This document shows, in pieces, positions 50,152-58,393 of a stretch of 64,000 bases of DNA; positions within the stretch are counted from its first letter, which is position 1; each line of letters starts with the position of its first letter. The notes below the pieces were generated by a model. It was not told the DNA's origin and did not search any database. It worked only from the letters and a program-made list of their open reading frames with translations. This stretch comes from Saccharomonospora viridis DSM 43017 (GTDB taxonomy: Bacteria > Actinomycetota > Actinomycetes > Mycobacteriales > Pseudonocardiaceae). The stretch is from positions 62,001 to 126,000 of the forward strand of contig NC_013159.1 in NCBI RefSeq assembly GCF_000023865.1. Reading direction: 5' to 3'. The translations under genes and the position numbers were made by a program.

Positions 50152-51309
50152 GTGTTGCTCATGGAACCGACCCTCGCAGCGCGGGCATTGGCCGCGGCAA
50201 CCGAGATCACGGCCTCGGCGTTGTCCGACACCGAGCCGGACGACGTGCTGGGTACGGTCGTACGTCACGCCGCCGAACTCGCCGACGCCGACCTCGGACT
50301 GGTCATGGTGCGCACCGACGACGGCGATGTCACGGTCGAGGCGGCGCACGGCGCGGCCGACCGGGACGTGCTCGGACTCGTGCTGCCCCCCGAATCCGCG
50401 GCGGGGCAGGTGGCGGCCGGCGGCGAGACGGTGGTGACCGACGACGTCACCGACGATCCGCGCACGTCTCGGTTCGTTCCCGAGGTGCTGCGTTCCTACG
50501 GGCCGTTCGCCGCGGCGGCGTTCGGCCAGGGTGGGCGTCTGCTCGGCGCGTTGACCGTGTACCGCGACAAAGGCGCCGAGCCGTTCTCGCCGGAGACCGT
50601 GGAGATGCTCACGGCGTTCGCGGGCCAGGCCGGGGTGGTGCTGGCGCTAGCGGAGGGCGCCAACGCGCGGCATCGCATCACGTTGTACGAGGAACGCGAG
50701 CGCATAGCGCGGGAACTGCACGACGTCATCGTGCAGCGCCTGTACGCGGCGGGGATGCAGCTCGACCGGGTGCGCAGGCGAATGCGGTGGCGGTTCGCGA
50801 AGGCCGACAGCGAGCGGCTGGGTGAGGCCATCGATCAGCTCGACGCGACCATCCAGGAGATCCGTGGCACGGTGCGGGAGTTGCGGTCCACGGAGGTGGA
50901 ACCGCGGCAGCTTTCCGCCACCCGGACCGATCTTGCGGAGTCGGCGCGTGGTGAGGTTCGGACCGCGGGCGAGTTGTTGGGGTATCCGCCGACGTTGGAG
51001 TTGTCGGGTGAGCTCGCGGACATCCCCGCCGAACGCGCGGATCACATCCGTGCGGCACTCAGGGAAGCATTGTCCAATGTGGTGCGTCATTCGGGTGCCA
51101 GTGAAGTCCGGGTGACGTTGCGCCGGGACGACGGTGGTCTGCGGTTGCGGGTTCGGGACAACGGTTGCGGTGTCCCGCGTGACGTGGAGAAGCGGGGGCT
51201 CCGACACCTGGCCGAACGTGCGAAGGGAGCGGGTGGGACGTTCACCATCAATTCCTCGCCCAGTATGGGCACGATGGTGGCGTTCGACCTCCCGCTCGAC
51301 GAAGAGTAG
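50152..51309 (+). CDS. GAF-domain sensor histidine kinase (NarL/DevS-like)
   Basis: Soluble kinase of 385 residues without membrane helices. A GAF domain spans about 15-170. The dimerisation and phosphoacceptor (HisKA_3) domain has His190 in RIARELHDVIVQRLYAAGMQL-like sequence (key residues RELHD). The ATPase domain has ALREALSNVVRHSGAS, DNGCGVP and GTMVAFDLPL. This layout is that of DevS/NarX-type kinases, although DevS has two GAF domains and heme. TAGACT at 50144-50149 is close to the start region; GTG 50152, TTG 50155 and ATG 50161 are all possible starts. The convergent NarL-type gene is its probable partner. Confidence 0.88.
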   Translation: MLLMEPTLAARALAAATEITASALSDTEPDDVLGTVVRHAAELADADLGLVMVRTDDGDVTVEAAHGAADRDVLGLVLPPESAAGQVAAGGETVVTDDVTDDPRTSRFVPEVLRSYGPFAAAAFGQGGRLLGALTVYRDKGAEPFSPETVEMLTAFAGQAGVVLALAEGANARHRITLYEERERIARELHDVIVQRLYAAGMQLDRVRRRMRWRFAKADSERLGEAIDQLDATIQEIRGTVRELRSTEVEPRQLSATRTDLAESARGEVRTAGELLGYPPTLELSGELADIPAERADHIRAALREALSNVVRHSGASEVRVTLRRDDGGLRLRVRDNGCGVPRDVEKRGLRHLAERAKGAGGTFTINSSPSMGTMVAFDLPLDEE

Positions 51310-51330
51310 CTTAAGGACTGTCTACTTAGG

Positions 51331-51975
51331 TCATTCATGTTGTTCGAGGTGGCGGGCCACCCACGCCGCCGCCTGGGTGCGGCGTCGCATGCCGAGCTTG
51401 CTGAGCAGTGACGTGACGTAGTTTTTCACCGTCTTCTCCGCGAGGAAGAGCCGTTCGGCGATCTCGCGGTTCGACAATCCCTGGCCGATGAGCTCCAGCA
51501 CACTGCGTTCGCGTTCGCTGAGCTTGTCCAACGGGTCGGGCCGTTCCGGGCTGCGGACCTTCTCCAGCAGGCGGGCGGTGGTGAGCGGGTCGAGGAGCGA
51601 GCGGCCCGCGGCGACCTCGCGCACGGCGTGCACGACGTCCTGTCCGCGCACCTGTTTGAGCAGGTAACCGGAGGCGCCGGCCATGATGGCGCCGACCATG
51701 GCCTCCTCGTCGTCGAACGCGGTGAGCACCAGGCAGCGGGGCGCGGCGGGTTGGGAGCGCAGTTCACGGCACAGCTCGATGCCGTCGGTCTCGTTCTCCC
51801 CGAGCCGCACGTCCACCACGGCCACGTCGGGCTCGACGTGCATGGCGACGGCCAACGCCTCGTCGGCGCTGCTCGCCTCCGCGACGACCTCGATGTCGGG
51901 TTCGTCGCTCAACAACTCCCGCAGGCCGCGACGGACGACCTCGTGGTCGTCGACGAGAAGTACCTCGATGGCCAT
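51331..51975 (-). CDS. NarL/DevR-family response regulator
   Basis: Two-component regulator of 214 residues. The receiver has LLVDDHEVVRRGLRELL, phosphoacceptor Asp55 in VAVVDVRLGENETDG and Lys104 in YLLKQVRG. The LuxR-type helix-turn-helix near 148-205 includes LSERERSVLELIGQGLSNREIAERLFLAEKTVKNYV split by the usual turn. The sequence closely resembles DevR/DosR of mycobacteria in layout, including KTVKNYVTSLLSKLGM. It converges with the GAF kinase gene (22 bp between ends). TAAGCT lies 7 nt before the ATG. The 18-bp palindrome before cydA is a candidate target. Confidence 0.9.
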   Translation of the reverse strand: MAIEVLLVDDHEVVRRGLRELLSDEPDIEVVAEASSADEALAVAMHVEPDVAVVDVRLGENETDGIELCRELRSQPAAPRCLVLTAFDDEEAMVGAIMAGASGYLLKQVRGQDVVHAVREVAAGRSLLDPLTTARLLEKVRSPERPDPLDKLSERERSVLELIGQGLSNREIAERLFLAEKTVKNYVTSLLSKLGMRRRTQAAAWVARHLEQHE

Positions 51976-51982
51976 GCCTACG

Positions 51983-51988
51983 AGCTTA
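51983..51988 (-). promoter_or_regulatory. Candidate -10 element TAAGCT, leaderless response-regulator gene
   Basis: On the minus strand TAAGCT is 7 nt before the ATG at 51975, and TTAGAG 15 bp farther upstream may be a -35 element. No ribosome-binding site is present. Confidence 0.48.
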
Positions 51989-52042
51989 CTCGGGTCCGAG
52001 CGGCTCTAAGGGCGTCGGCCGGCGCGCCGGCCTCGACGGACG

Positions 52043-52200
52043 ATGACCGGTTCCGCCCCCGCTGGCGGTCTCCTGCGTGTTGCTGGCGCTGTTCGCGGTC
52101 GCCGTGGTGGGAGCGTGGACGGTTCGCCGCGGGTGGCGCGGCCACCGGTGTGGTGCTCGACGCCCACGCGAAACTACGGGAACAGGCCGAGCAGGGCTGA
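52043..52200 (+). pseudogene. Frameshifted remnant of a small single-helix membrane protein
   Basis: Three frames in succession read like one short protein. From ATG 52043 comes MTGSAP; after a +1 shift near a run of five C comes LAVSCVLLALFAVAVVGAW and TVRRGW, a good membrane helix with positive anchor; after a second +1 shift near 52137 comes ATGVVLDAHAKLREQAEQG and a stop at 52200. Each piece has normal actinobacterial composition, but no single frame joins them. It is either decayed or affected by sequence errors. Confidence 0.35.
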
Positions 52201-52227
52201 TCTCCCTGTGCCTTCGCGGAACAAAAA

Positions 52228-52274
52228 GGTCGTGAGTGACCAGACACAGTGGACGCATCCAGCCACTCACGACC
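52228..52274 (-). terminator. Rho-independent terminator of the proVWX operon
   Basis: GGTCGTGAGTG at 52228-52238 pairs fully with CACTCACGACC at 52264-52274 (11 bp, 25-nt loop). On the minus strand the stem is followed by TTTTT, the expected U tract. It begins 22 bp after the proX stop. Confidence 0.82.
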
Positions 52275-52295
52275 GATCGTGGAATCAGAATCGCC

Positions 52296-53195
52296 TCAGA
52301 GATCGCCGAAGATCTCGTCCAAGGCTTCCTTGTTCTCCTCCGACCATTCCTCGACGGCCTGGAGTTCGTTGCCGGTACCCGCCTGTTGGATGGCGTCCTC
52401 CAGCGAAGCGAGCATCTCGTCGGACATGGTGAACGACTTCAGCATCTCGGCCAGCTCGGGGAAGTCCTCGCTGAAGCCCTTCCGACCCACGTTGTGGATC
52501 TCTTCACCCTCGCCCATGAGGCCTTCGGGGTCCTCCAGGTCCTTCAGGTCGTACCGGGAGTAGGCCCAGTGCGGGTGCCACAGCGTGACCACGATCGGCT
52601 CCTCGGCCTTGATCGCGGAGTCCAGCTCGGTGAGCATCGCGGTGGTCGAGGAGGTCTGCAGGCTCAGCTTGCCGTCGAGCCCGTAGCCCGGGATGACCTC
52701 GTCCTGGGTGATCCTGGTGAGGCCGGCCCCCGGCTCGATACCGGTGATGGTGCCGTCGAACATGTCGGCGTGCTCGGCCAGGTCCGCGATCGAGTCGACC
52801 TCGTCGACGTAGGCGGGCACCGCGATGTTGAGCGTGGCGCCGGTGTACCAGGTGCCGAGATCCTCGACCTTGTCCTTGTGCTGCTCCCAGTAGTCCTCGT
52901 GGGTGATGGGCAGCCAGGCGTCCTGGAACAGGTCGATGTCACCCTGCGAAAGCGCCTGGAACGTCGGTCCGGCGTCCAGCTGCTTCAGCTCCACCGAGTA
53001 ACCGCGCTGCTCCAGCTGCACCTTGAACAGGTTCGCCAGGGCGATGTTCTCGTCCCAGGAGATGTAGCCGATGGTGAGGTCCTTGTCCCCGCCGTCGTCG
53101 CCGCCACCCGAGTCTCCGCCGCATGCCGTCAGCGCCATCGCGGCCGTCATCAGACCTGCGATGAATGACAGCCCTCGGAACCTCTTTCGCTTCAT
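52296..53195 (-). CDS. proX: Glycine betaine/proline ABC transporter substrate-binding lipoprotein
   Basis: Extracytoplasmic binding protein of 299 residues. The lipobox is LTAC with Cys25. The mature part follows the ProX/OpuAC pattern: LTIGYISWDENIALANLF, FQDAWLPITHEDYW, GIEPGAGLTRI and VTLWHPHWAYSRYDL, whose Trp and Tyr residues are placed like the aromatic cage for quaternary ammonium. GAAAGGAG lies 6-7 nt before the ATG. It is the last gene of the proV-proW-proX operon and is followed by a terminator. The set is the third osmolyte importer in the window. Confidence 0.94.
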   Translation of the reverse strand: MKRKRFRGLSFIAGLMTAAMALTACGGDSGGGDDGGDKDLTIGYISWDENIALANLFKVQLEQRGYSVELKQLDAGPTFQALSQGDIDLFQDAWLPITHEDYWEQHKDKVEDLGTWYTGATLNIAVPAYVDEVDSIADLAEHADMFDGTITGIEPGAGLTRITQDEVIPGYGLDGKLSLQTSSTTAMLTELDSAIKAEEPIVVTLWHPHWAYSRYDLKDLEDPEGLMGEGEEIHNVGRKGFSEDFPELAEMLKSFTMSDEMLASLEDAIQQAGTGNELQAVEEWSEENKEALDEIFGDL

Positions 53196-53231
53196 TACCT
53201 TCTCCTTTCCCGCTCGAAAGCCGTGGATCGC

Positions 53232-54128
53232 TCAGGCCTTTCCGGCGAGCCTGCGGGCACGGCTCACCGCGGACCTGTCGGACAACGACGCGGTCAGGCG
53301 GTCGAGATAGATCGCCAGGATCACGACGCTGAGGCCGTACTCGAAACCGACGCCGAGCTGCAGTCGAGTGGTGGCTTCGAACACCTGGGCCCCCAGCCCG
53401 GGCGCGCCGACCATTCCGGCGATGACCACCATGGACAAAGACAGCATGATGATCTGGTTGACCCCGGCCATGATCGAGGGCATGGCCAGTGGGAGCTGGA
53501 TCTCGCGGAGGATCTTCATCGGCGGGGATCCGAAGGCCTCGCCCGCTTCCACCATCTCCCGGTCCACCTGGCGGATTCCCAGTTCGGTCAGCCTCACGCC
53601 GGGCGCCAGCGCGAACATGACGGTGGCGACCACACCGGGTCCCACACCGATGCCGAAGAAGATCACCGCTGGGATCAGGTAGACGAACTGGGGCACCGTC
53701 TGCAGGAAGTCCATGATCGGCTTGATGATCCGACTCGCGGTGTCGCTACGTGCGGCGAGAACCCCCAGTGGGACGGCGAGGATGACGGAGATGACCGCCG
53801 CGAGCAGGACCAACGCCAACGTCTGCATCGCGCTGTCGAACGCACCGAGGGCGTCGATGAGCGCGAACCCGAGCAACGTGGTGAGCGCGAACTTCCAGCC
53901 GCGCAGCCACAGTGCCAGCAGGGCGAACACGAGGAACATCACCCAGGACGGCGGCCACTGCAACACGTCCGCCAGGCCGCTCACGATGGAGTCGGTGCCC
54001 TCGGAGATCGCGTCGAAGACCGCGCCCAGCTTGTCCTTGAGCCAGTCGACGCCGTCGGAGAACCACTCGCCGACCGGGATGCGCGGCATGTGCCAGTCGT
54101 TCAACGCAGCCAGGAATCCGTCACGCAT
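53232..54128 (-). CDS. proW: Glycine betaine/proline ABC transporter permease
   Basis: Membrane subunit of 298 residues. After a ~55-residue N-terminal part come about six to seven helices, and the EAA loop EAFGSPPMKILREIQLP lies near 190-210. IMDFLQTVPQFVYLIPAVIFFGIG-type sequence (short form LQTVPQFVYLIPA) is typical of ProW. The start overlaps the proV stop by 8 bp and proX follows after 36 bp. A single permease, unlike the paired permeases of the OpuC-type operon at the left end, would form a homodimer. Confidence 0.92.
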   Translation of the reverse strand: MRDGFLAALNDWHMPRIPVGEWFSDGVDWLKDKLGAVFDAISEGTDSIVSGLADVLQWPPSWVMFLVFALLALWLRGWKFALTTLLGFALIDALGAFDSAMQTLALVLLAAVISVILAVPLGVLAARSDTASRIIKPIMDFLQTVPQFVYLIPAVIFFGIGVGPGVVATVMFALAPGVRLTELGIRQVDREMVEAGEAFGSPPMKILREIQLPLAMPSIMAGVNQIIMLSLSMVVIAGMVGAPGLGAQVFEATTRLQLGVGFEYGLSVVILAIYLDRLTASLSDRSAVSRARRLAGKA

Positions 54129-55338
54129 CGCTGGCCACCCCCGGTTTCACGTCGGTCGAAGAGGTGACCTCGCCGAGCGCGGCGAGCAGCGTGGCCCTGG
54201 GGATCACGCCGAGTAGACGCTGGTCCGAGTCGACGACCGCCAGCGGGACGGGGCTTTCGGCGGAGGGGGTGAACAGTTCGCTCACCGGGGTTTCCGGTGC
54301 GACGAAGGAGAATTCGTCGCTGACGATCTCCTGCACGGTGTTCACGCCCCGCTTCGCCGCCTCCGCGGCGGCCGAGTCGGTGACGACGCCGGCGAGCCGG
54401 CCGTCGCGTGCCACCACGAACAGGGCCGAGTGTTGATGCTCCCGCATGGTGCGCAACGCCGCACGCGGTCCGGAACCGACGCCGATCGTGGTCACGGGCC
54501 TGTCCATGACCGACTTCGCGGTGAGCACCCGGGTCCGGTCCACGTCCTGCACGAACTGGGCCACGTACTCGTCTGCCGGGTTGGTCAGGATCTCCTCGGC
54601 CGTGCCGATCTGTGCGATCCGGCCGTGGCGCATCACCGCGATCCGATCGCCGAGGCGCATCGCCTCGTTGAGGTCGTGGGTGATGAAGATGATCGTCTTG
54701 CCCAGTTGTGACTGCAGGGACAGCAGTTGGTCCTGCATCTCCCTGCGGATCAGCGGGTCCAGCGCGCTGAACGCCTCGTCCATCAGCAGGATGTCGGTGT
54801 CCGCGGCCAAGGCGCGCGCGAGCCCCACACGCTGCCGCATTCCGCCGGAGAGCTGTTCGGGAAGATGGTCCTCCCAGCCGGCCAGTCCGACCAGTTCCAG
54901 TGCTTCCCGCGCCTTGTTGAGGCGTTCAGCCTTCTCGACGCCTTTGACACGTAGACCGTAGGCGGCGTTGTCCAGCACGGTGCGATGCGGGAAGAGAGCG
55001 AAGTGTTGGAACACCATGCTCATCGTGCGCTGGCGCATGTCCCGGATCTGTTTCGGCGACATCGTGGTGATGTCCTCGCCGTTCACGTACACCTGGCCGG
55101 AGGTTGCCGGGAGAATGCCGTTCAACATACGGATCAGCGTGGATTTCCCGGAACCGGAGAGTCCCATCACCACGAAGATCTCGCCTTCACCGACTTCGAA
55201 TGAGGCGTCGATGACGGCGGCGGTCACCCCAGGTATGTCCAAATCAGACGGATCGGCGCCGTTTTTGAGCATATTGACCGCATCACGTGCGCGCCGGCCG
55301 AATACTTTGTACAAATTCTCAGTGCGGACAACGGGCAA
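54121..55338 (-). CDS. proV: Glycine betaine/proline ABC transporter ATP-binding protein
   Basis: ATPase of 405 residues, the normal ProV length. Walker A GLSGSGKST, signature LSGGMRQRVGLARAL and Walker B ILLMDEAFSALDP are present. The segment before Walker A, with DAVNMLKNG and DLDIPGVTAAVIDASF, is the ProV-specific N-terminal extension. Two CBS-type motifs make up the C-terminal 120 residues and probably sense ionic strength. The TTG start at 55338 is preferred because AAGGA lies 9 nt upstream; the frame continues to TTG 55383, which lacks a ribosome site. It heads the operon. Confidence 0.92.
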   Translation of the reverse strand: MPVVRTENLYKVFGRRARDAVNMLKNGADPSDLDIPGVTAAVIDASFEVGEGEIFVVMGLSGSGKSTLIRMLNGILPATSGQVYVNGEDITTMSPKQIRDMRQRTMSMVFQHFALFPHRTVLDNAAYGLRVKGVEKAERLNKAREALELVGLAGWEDHLPEQLSGGMRQRVGLARALAADTDILLMDEAFSALDPLIRREMQDQLLSLQSQLGKTIIFITHDLNEAMRLGDRIAVMRHGRIAQIGTAEEILTNPADEYVAQFVQDVDRTRVLTAKSVMDRPVTTIGVGSGPRAALRTMREHQHSALFVVARDGRLAGVVTDSAAAEAAKRGVNTVQEIVSDEFSFVAPETPVSELFTPSAESPVPLAVVDSDQRLLGVIPRATLLAALGEVTSSTDVKPGVASDA

Positions 55339-55534
55339 ATCTTCGGATCCTTCCCGGCGATCACGTTTAACTACGAAGAGCAACCGGCCCTATACCCATT
55401 AGAGCTACGGGGGCTGCAACGCCGGGTCGTAAAGTAGCGCCAAGTGACGGGAAAGCCAAGCTGGTGAAGTTGCCCGCGAAACCGGAAGGTGTCATCGAGG
55501 TAACGATAAGGGAACTTTTCCCGGGAATTGTGGG

Positions 55535-55553
55535 ATGGATAAGAATTATCCAT
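55535..55553. promoter_or_regulatory. Palindrome ATGGATAA-GAA-TTATCCAT
   Basis: A perfect 8-bp-arm inverted repeat around a 3-bp centre, in an A+T-rich patch about 200 bp upstream of the proV start. It has the form of a repressor operator for a dimeric regulator; the regulator is unknown. Confidence 0.55.
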
Positions 55554-55641
55554 TAAGGTGGACAAATTTGCTAAAGTTCTGCGCGTCAGTATTCCCTTTC
55601 CTTGACGGTCGCGTCCGGACGGAAGGGTCTTCTTGTTGTAT

Positions 55642-55662
55642 GACCGTCCGGAATAGACGGTC
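55642..55662. promoter_or_regulatory. Inverted repeat GACCGTC-7-GACGGTC
   Basis: Seven-bp arms at 55642-55648 and 55656-55662. A third related copy, GACGGTC, is at 55602-55608. It may be an RNA hairpin in the proV leader or another regulator site. Confidence 0.42.
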
Positions 55663-55913
55663 CTTTTCCGGTAATTGTCGCTGGCTGTGGCGCCATGACT
55701 CGGGTGCGCGTCGGGTGGCGTGATGGCGTGTTCAGCGGGGTGGTGGGCCGGAACCTCAACCCGGCGGTGCTTCTTCTCGTGAATTTTCGTGATGCGAGTC
55801 ACGTTGTTGTGAAAATGTGAGACTGATTGCGTACATCGCTACGGGGCGGGCCGGCCCCCTTGCGGAGGGGTGATGATCCGTCCGGGGGTGAACGTCCACA
55901 TCGTGATCGAAAA

Positions 55914-55930
55914 CTCTCATTCAGTGAGAG
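55914..55930. promoter_or_regulatory. Inverted repeat CTCTCA-5-TGAGAG
   Basis: Six-bp arms at 55914-55919 and 55925-55930, about 200 bp before the helicase gene start. It could be an operator for the helicase cassette; no known consensus matches. Confidence 0.38.
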
Positions 55931-56128
55931 GTCGATGAGGGGTGGGGAAACGGCGTGGCCGCCACGTCCTCCCGGTGGCTTCCGTGAGCTCGGCCGACCG
56001 TCGGTGACAGCGGTTTTCACGCGCTTTCGTCGTCACGCACCCGGATGCAGGGTGTAACCCGCAGGGATTACTTGAAGCGCTGGTCAGGCGCACCCTTGGT
56101 TTACTCGGACTGGACCGAAAGGGGTGGC

Positions 56129-58393
56129 ATGACCGAGTGGCGTCAACAGGCTGCCAGCGCGGTCGAGGCCGAGCTCGAGCACGCGCGGCAGCCCGAGGAG
56201 TGGAGCTTGCTGGGCCCGCTGCGGCGGACCGATGACGGCGACTACGTCGTCGACCTGCGGGGACGGCGGATCCGCCCGCTGAACGATGTCCGGGTGGCCG
56301 GCGCCGACGGTCCGAGACAGAGCGCGGCCGTGCCGGTGAGCACGGTGTTCCAACGTGGACTGTTGTGGTTGCGTGACGTGGGTCCACTGCCGCCCGAATG
56401 CGACCAGGTGTGGGCACGCGAGATCACCCACGGTGAGGTACTCGAGCGCTTGGCGCGAGGGCTACGCGAACTCGGTGACGCGCCCCTGGCCGAGAGGTTC
56501 GCGCAAGGGAAGCTCGATCCGGCGGGCGAGGACGCCTACTCGACGTGTTTCGTACCGGGCGTGCACCTGGTGTGGGGCCCACCCGGTAGCGGGAAGACGC
56601 ATGTCGCGGCCCGCGCGGCGGCAGAACTGGCCCGACAGGGCAAACGCGTCCTGTTCATCACCGCCGACGCCACTTCGGCCGATGCCTCCTTGACCGCTGT
56701 GGACGATCCCGAACGCATCGAACTGCAGCAGGATCTCGCTGAACTATCCGAAGTGGAAGCACAGCTGGACCGGTTGGACGCTGAGTTGCGCGACTACGAC
56801 CACGAGGAGTTCCTCGCGGCCGAACGCCGGATCGAGAACGGACAACGGGCCACCGTGCTCGAAGCCGAGTTCAGCAAGGTGCGGGAACGGCACTGGGAAC
56901 TGGCGCGTGATCTGTCCATCGCCCGGGAGAGACGGCGTCTCGCCGGGCGGAAGCACGACCGGGTGGCCAGCGAACACGCACGTCGAACCGAGGTCCGCGT
57001 CCTCACCCAACGATTGACGAAGGTGGAGGACCGGCTCACCGAGATCCGGGACCGCATGAGCGGTCACGGCCTGCTCTACCGGGGACGCAAGAGTGATCGA
57101 CGCGAACTGAGGGCCGTCGAGGAGGAACGGCGTCTGCTCGTATCCCGCATCGAGGACTGTCGACAGCGGGTCCACATGGTCTCCGACGACGTGCGGAAAC
57201 TGAGAGCCGAACTCGACGAGGCGCGCCGACGCGCCGACGAGCTGGAGCGGGCGGAGTCGGACGTCCGGACCCAACTGGAGCTGCTGCGTGACGAACTCGT
57301 CCGACTGCACGCGTCCGGGATCGCGGACGAGGCCGATCACCGGTACTACGCCGACTGCGTGCACCGGAACCTGCCGCAGTTGCACGCCGAACGCGAGGCG
57401 TTACGCCAACGCAGCAAGCACAGGGCCGCGTTGCGGGGACGGTTCGAGGAACGACTGTGGTGGATCGGTGAACACGGTCACGAGCTGCGCTGCGAGGACG
57501 AAGCGTGGTGGTGGAAGACCGAACCGGTGGTCGTCAGCACCATGGACACCCTCGGGCCCACCGGGCGCGGATTCGACACGGTGCTGATCGACGACGCCGG
57601 TTCCGCACGCCTGTGCGATGTGTTGTTCGCCGTCGCACAGGCCCGCGAGACCGCCGTGGTCTTCGGGGACCTCGCCCAGCCGTGGCCACAGGTGCGGCCA
57701 AAGCGGCTGGAACAGCTGCCCGAGGTCCAGAAGTGGATCCTGGCGACGCCCTTCAGCCACTGTGGAATCCTCACGCCGTCCGACGCGTACGCCCACCCGG
57801 GGTGCGCGGTGTTGCCCCACCAGTACCGGGTGGGACCCGCCGTCCAGGCCATCGCCGACAACATCGGCTATCTGGCGTTGGTGGCGGCCGAAGGTCGACA
57901 CACCGACGTGATCCTGCTCGACACGGCGGGGGAGCCGGTGGAGCGTGCCGCGTTGGCACGGTTGCTCGCCGAGGTCGCCGAGGACGGTGGTGCGGTACTC
58001 GTGCCCACCGACGGGCAGGTCGACGAGTGGCGGTCGGTACTGCAGGACACGCTCACCGTGGACGTCGGTACCGTCGACACGGTCATCGACCACGAGTTCG
58101 GCACGGTGGTTCTCGACCTCACCACGGACGATTGGTGCGACCGAGTGCGTTCGTTCCTCTCCGGGATCGCCCGTGCCCGCGACCGGCTGTACCTGCTGGC
58201 GGACCTGGAGGCGGTCGCGTCGGCGCCGACGGGGACACCGCTCGGCGCGGTGAACGCCCTCCGCCGCCAGGGCGGACTCCAGATCCAGCGGATCGGTGAA
58301 GTGCTCATACCCCGACAGCGGCAACAGTCCGCCACCGATTGGACCGTGACCGTGATCAACCGAGCGACCTCGGATGGCACGATAGCCGGGTGA
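56129..58393 (+). CDS. SF1-type helicase-like P-loop NTPase with long coiled-coil insertion
   Basis: Protein of 754 residues. An N-terminal ~145-residue region precedes Walker A GPPGSGKTH at about 150-158. A charged coiled coil fills about 195-430 between motif I and the next ATPase motif. Then Walker B appears as VLIDDAG near 485 (Asp-Asp instead of Asp-Glu), motif III as VVFGDLAQPWP near 512, motif IV as PHQYRVG near 564 and motif VI as GIARARDRLYLL near 680. The order is that of Upf1/Dna2-like SF1B helicases with a 1B insertion. ATG 56129 has GAAAGGGG upstream. A GTGA overlap ties it to the next gene. Its substrate is unknown. Confidence 0.75.
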   Translation: MTEWRQQAASAVEAELEHARQPEEWSLLGPLRRTDDGDYVVDLRGRRIRPLNDVRVAGADGPRQSAAVPVSTVFQRGLLWLRDVGPLPPECDQVWAREITHGEVLERLARGLRELGDAPLAERFAQGKLDPAGEDAYSTCFVPGVHLVWGPPGSGKTHVAARAAAELARQGKRVLFITADATSADASLTAVDDPERIELQQDLAELSEVEAQLDRLDAELRDYDHEEFLAAERRIENGQRATVLEAEFSKVRERHWELARDLSIARERRRLAGRKHDRVASEHARRTEVRVLTQRLTKVEDRLTEIRDRMSGHGLLYRGRKSDRRELRAVEEERRLLVSRIEDCRQRVHMVSDDVRKLRAELDEARRRADELERAESDVRTQLELLRDELVRLHASGIADEADHRYYADCVHRNLPQLHAEREALRQRSKHRAALRGRFEERLWWIGEHGHELRCEDEAWWWKTEPVVVSTMDTLGPTGRGFDTVLIDDAGSARLCDVLFAVAQARETAVVFGDLAQPWPQVRPKRLEQLPEVQKWILATPFSHCGILTPSDAYAHPGCAVLPHQYRVGPAVQAIADNIGYLALVAAEGRHTDVILLDTAGEPVERAALARLLAEVAEDGGAVLVPTDGQVDEWRSVLQDTLTVDVGTVDTVIDHEFGTVVLDLTTDDWCDRVRSFLSGIARARDRLYLLADLEAVASAPTGTPLGAVNALRRQGGLQIQRIGEVLIPRQRQQSATDWTVTVINRATSDGTIAG

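Larger units (their letters stand above)
51976..52295. other. Intergenic region with a gene remnant and a terminator
   Basis: This 320-bp gap holds the regulator promoter (TAAGCT), a degraded membrane-protein frame at 52043-52200 and the proVWX terminator at 52228-52274. No intact gene is visible. Confidence 0.55.
55339..56128. other. 790-bp non-coding block between proV and the SF1-helicase gene
   Basis: This is the longest gene-free stretch of the window and is unusually A+T-rich between about 55380 and 55680. It contains three inverted repeats (55535-55553, 55642-55662, 55914-55930) and is flanked by divergent genes. The leftward frame at 55371-55802 encodes His/Arg/Ser-rich, unconvincing sequence. 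Osmotic control of proV is likely to act here. Confidence 0.6.

Noticed and set aside
55371-55802. 143-residue leftward frame in the non-coding block
   Set aside because: The sequence is basic and Ser/His-rich without hydrophobic core, has no ribosome site and lies over palindromes and an A+T-rich promoter zone.
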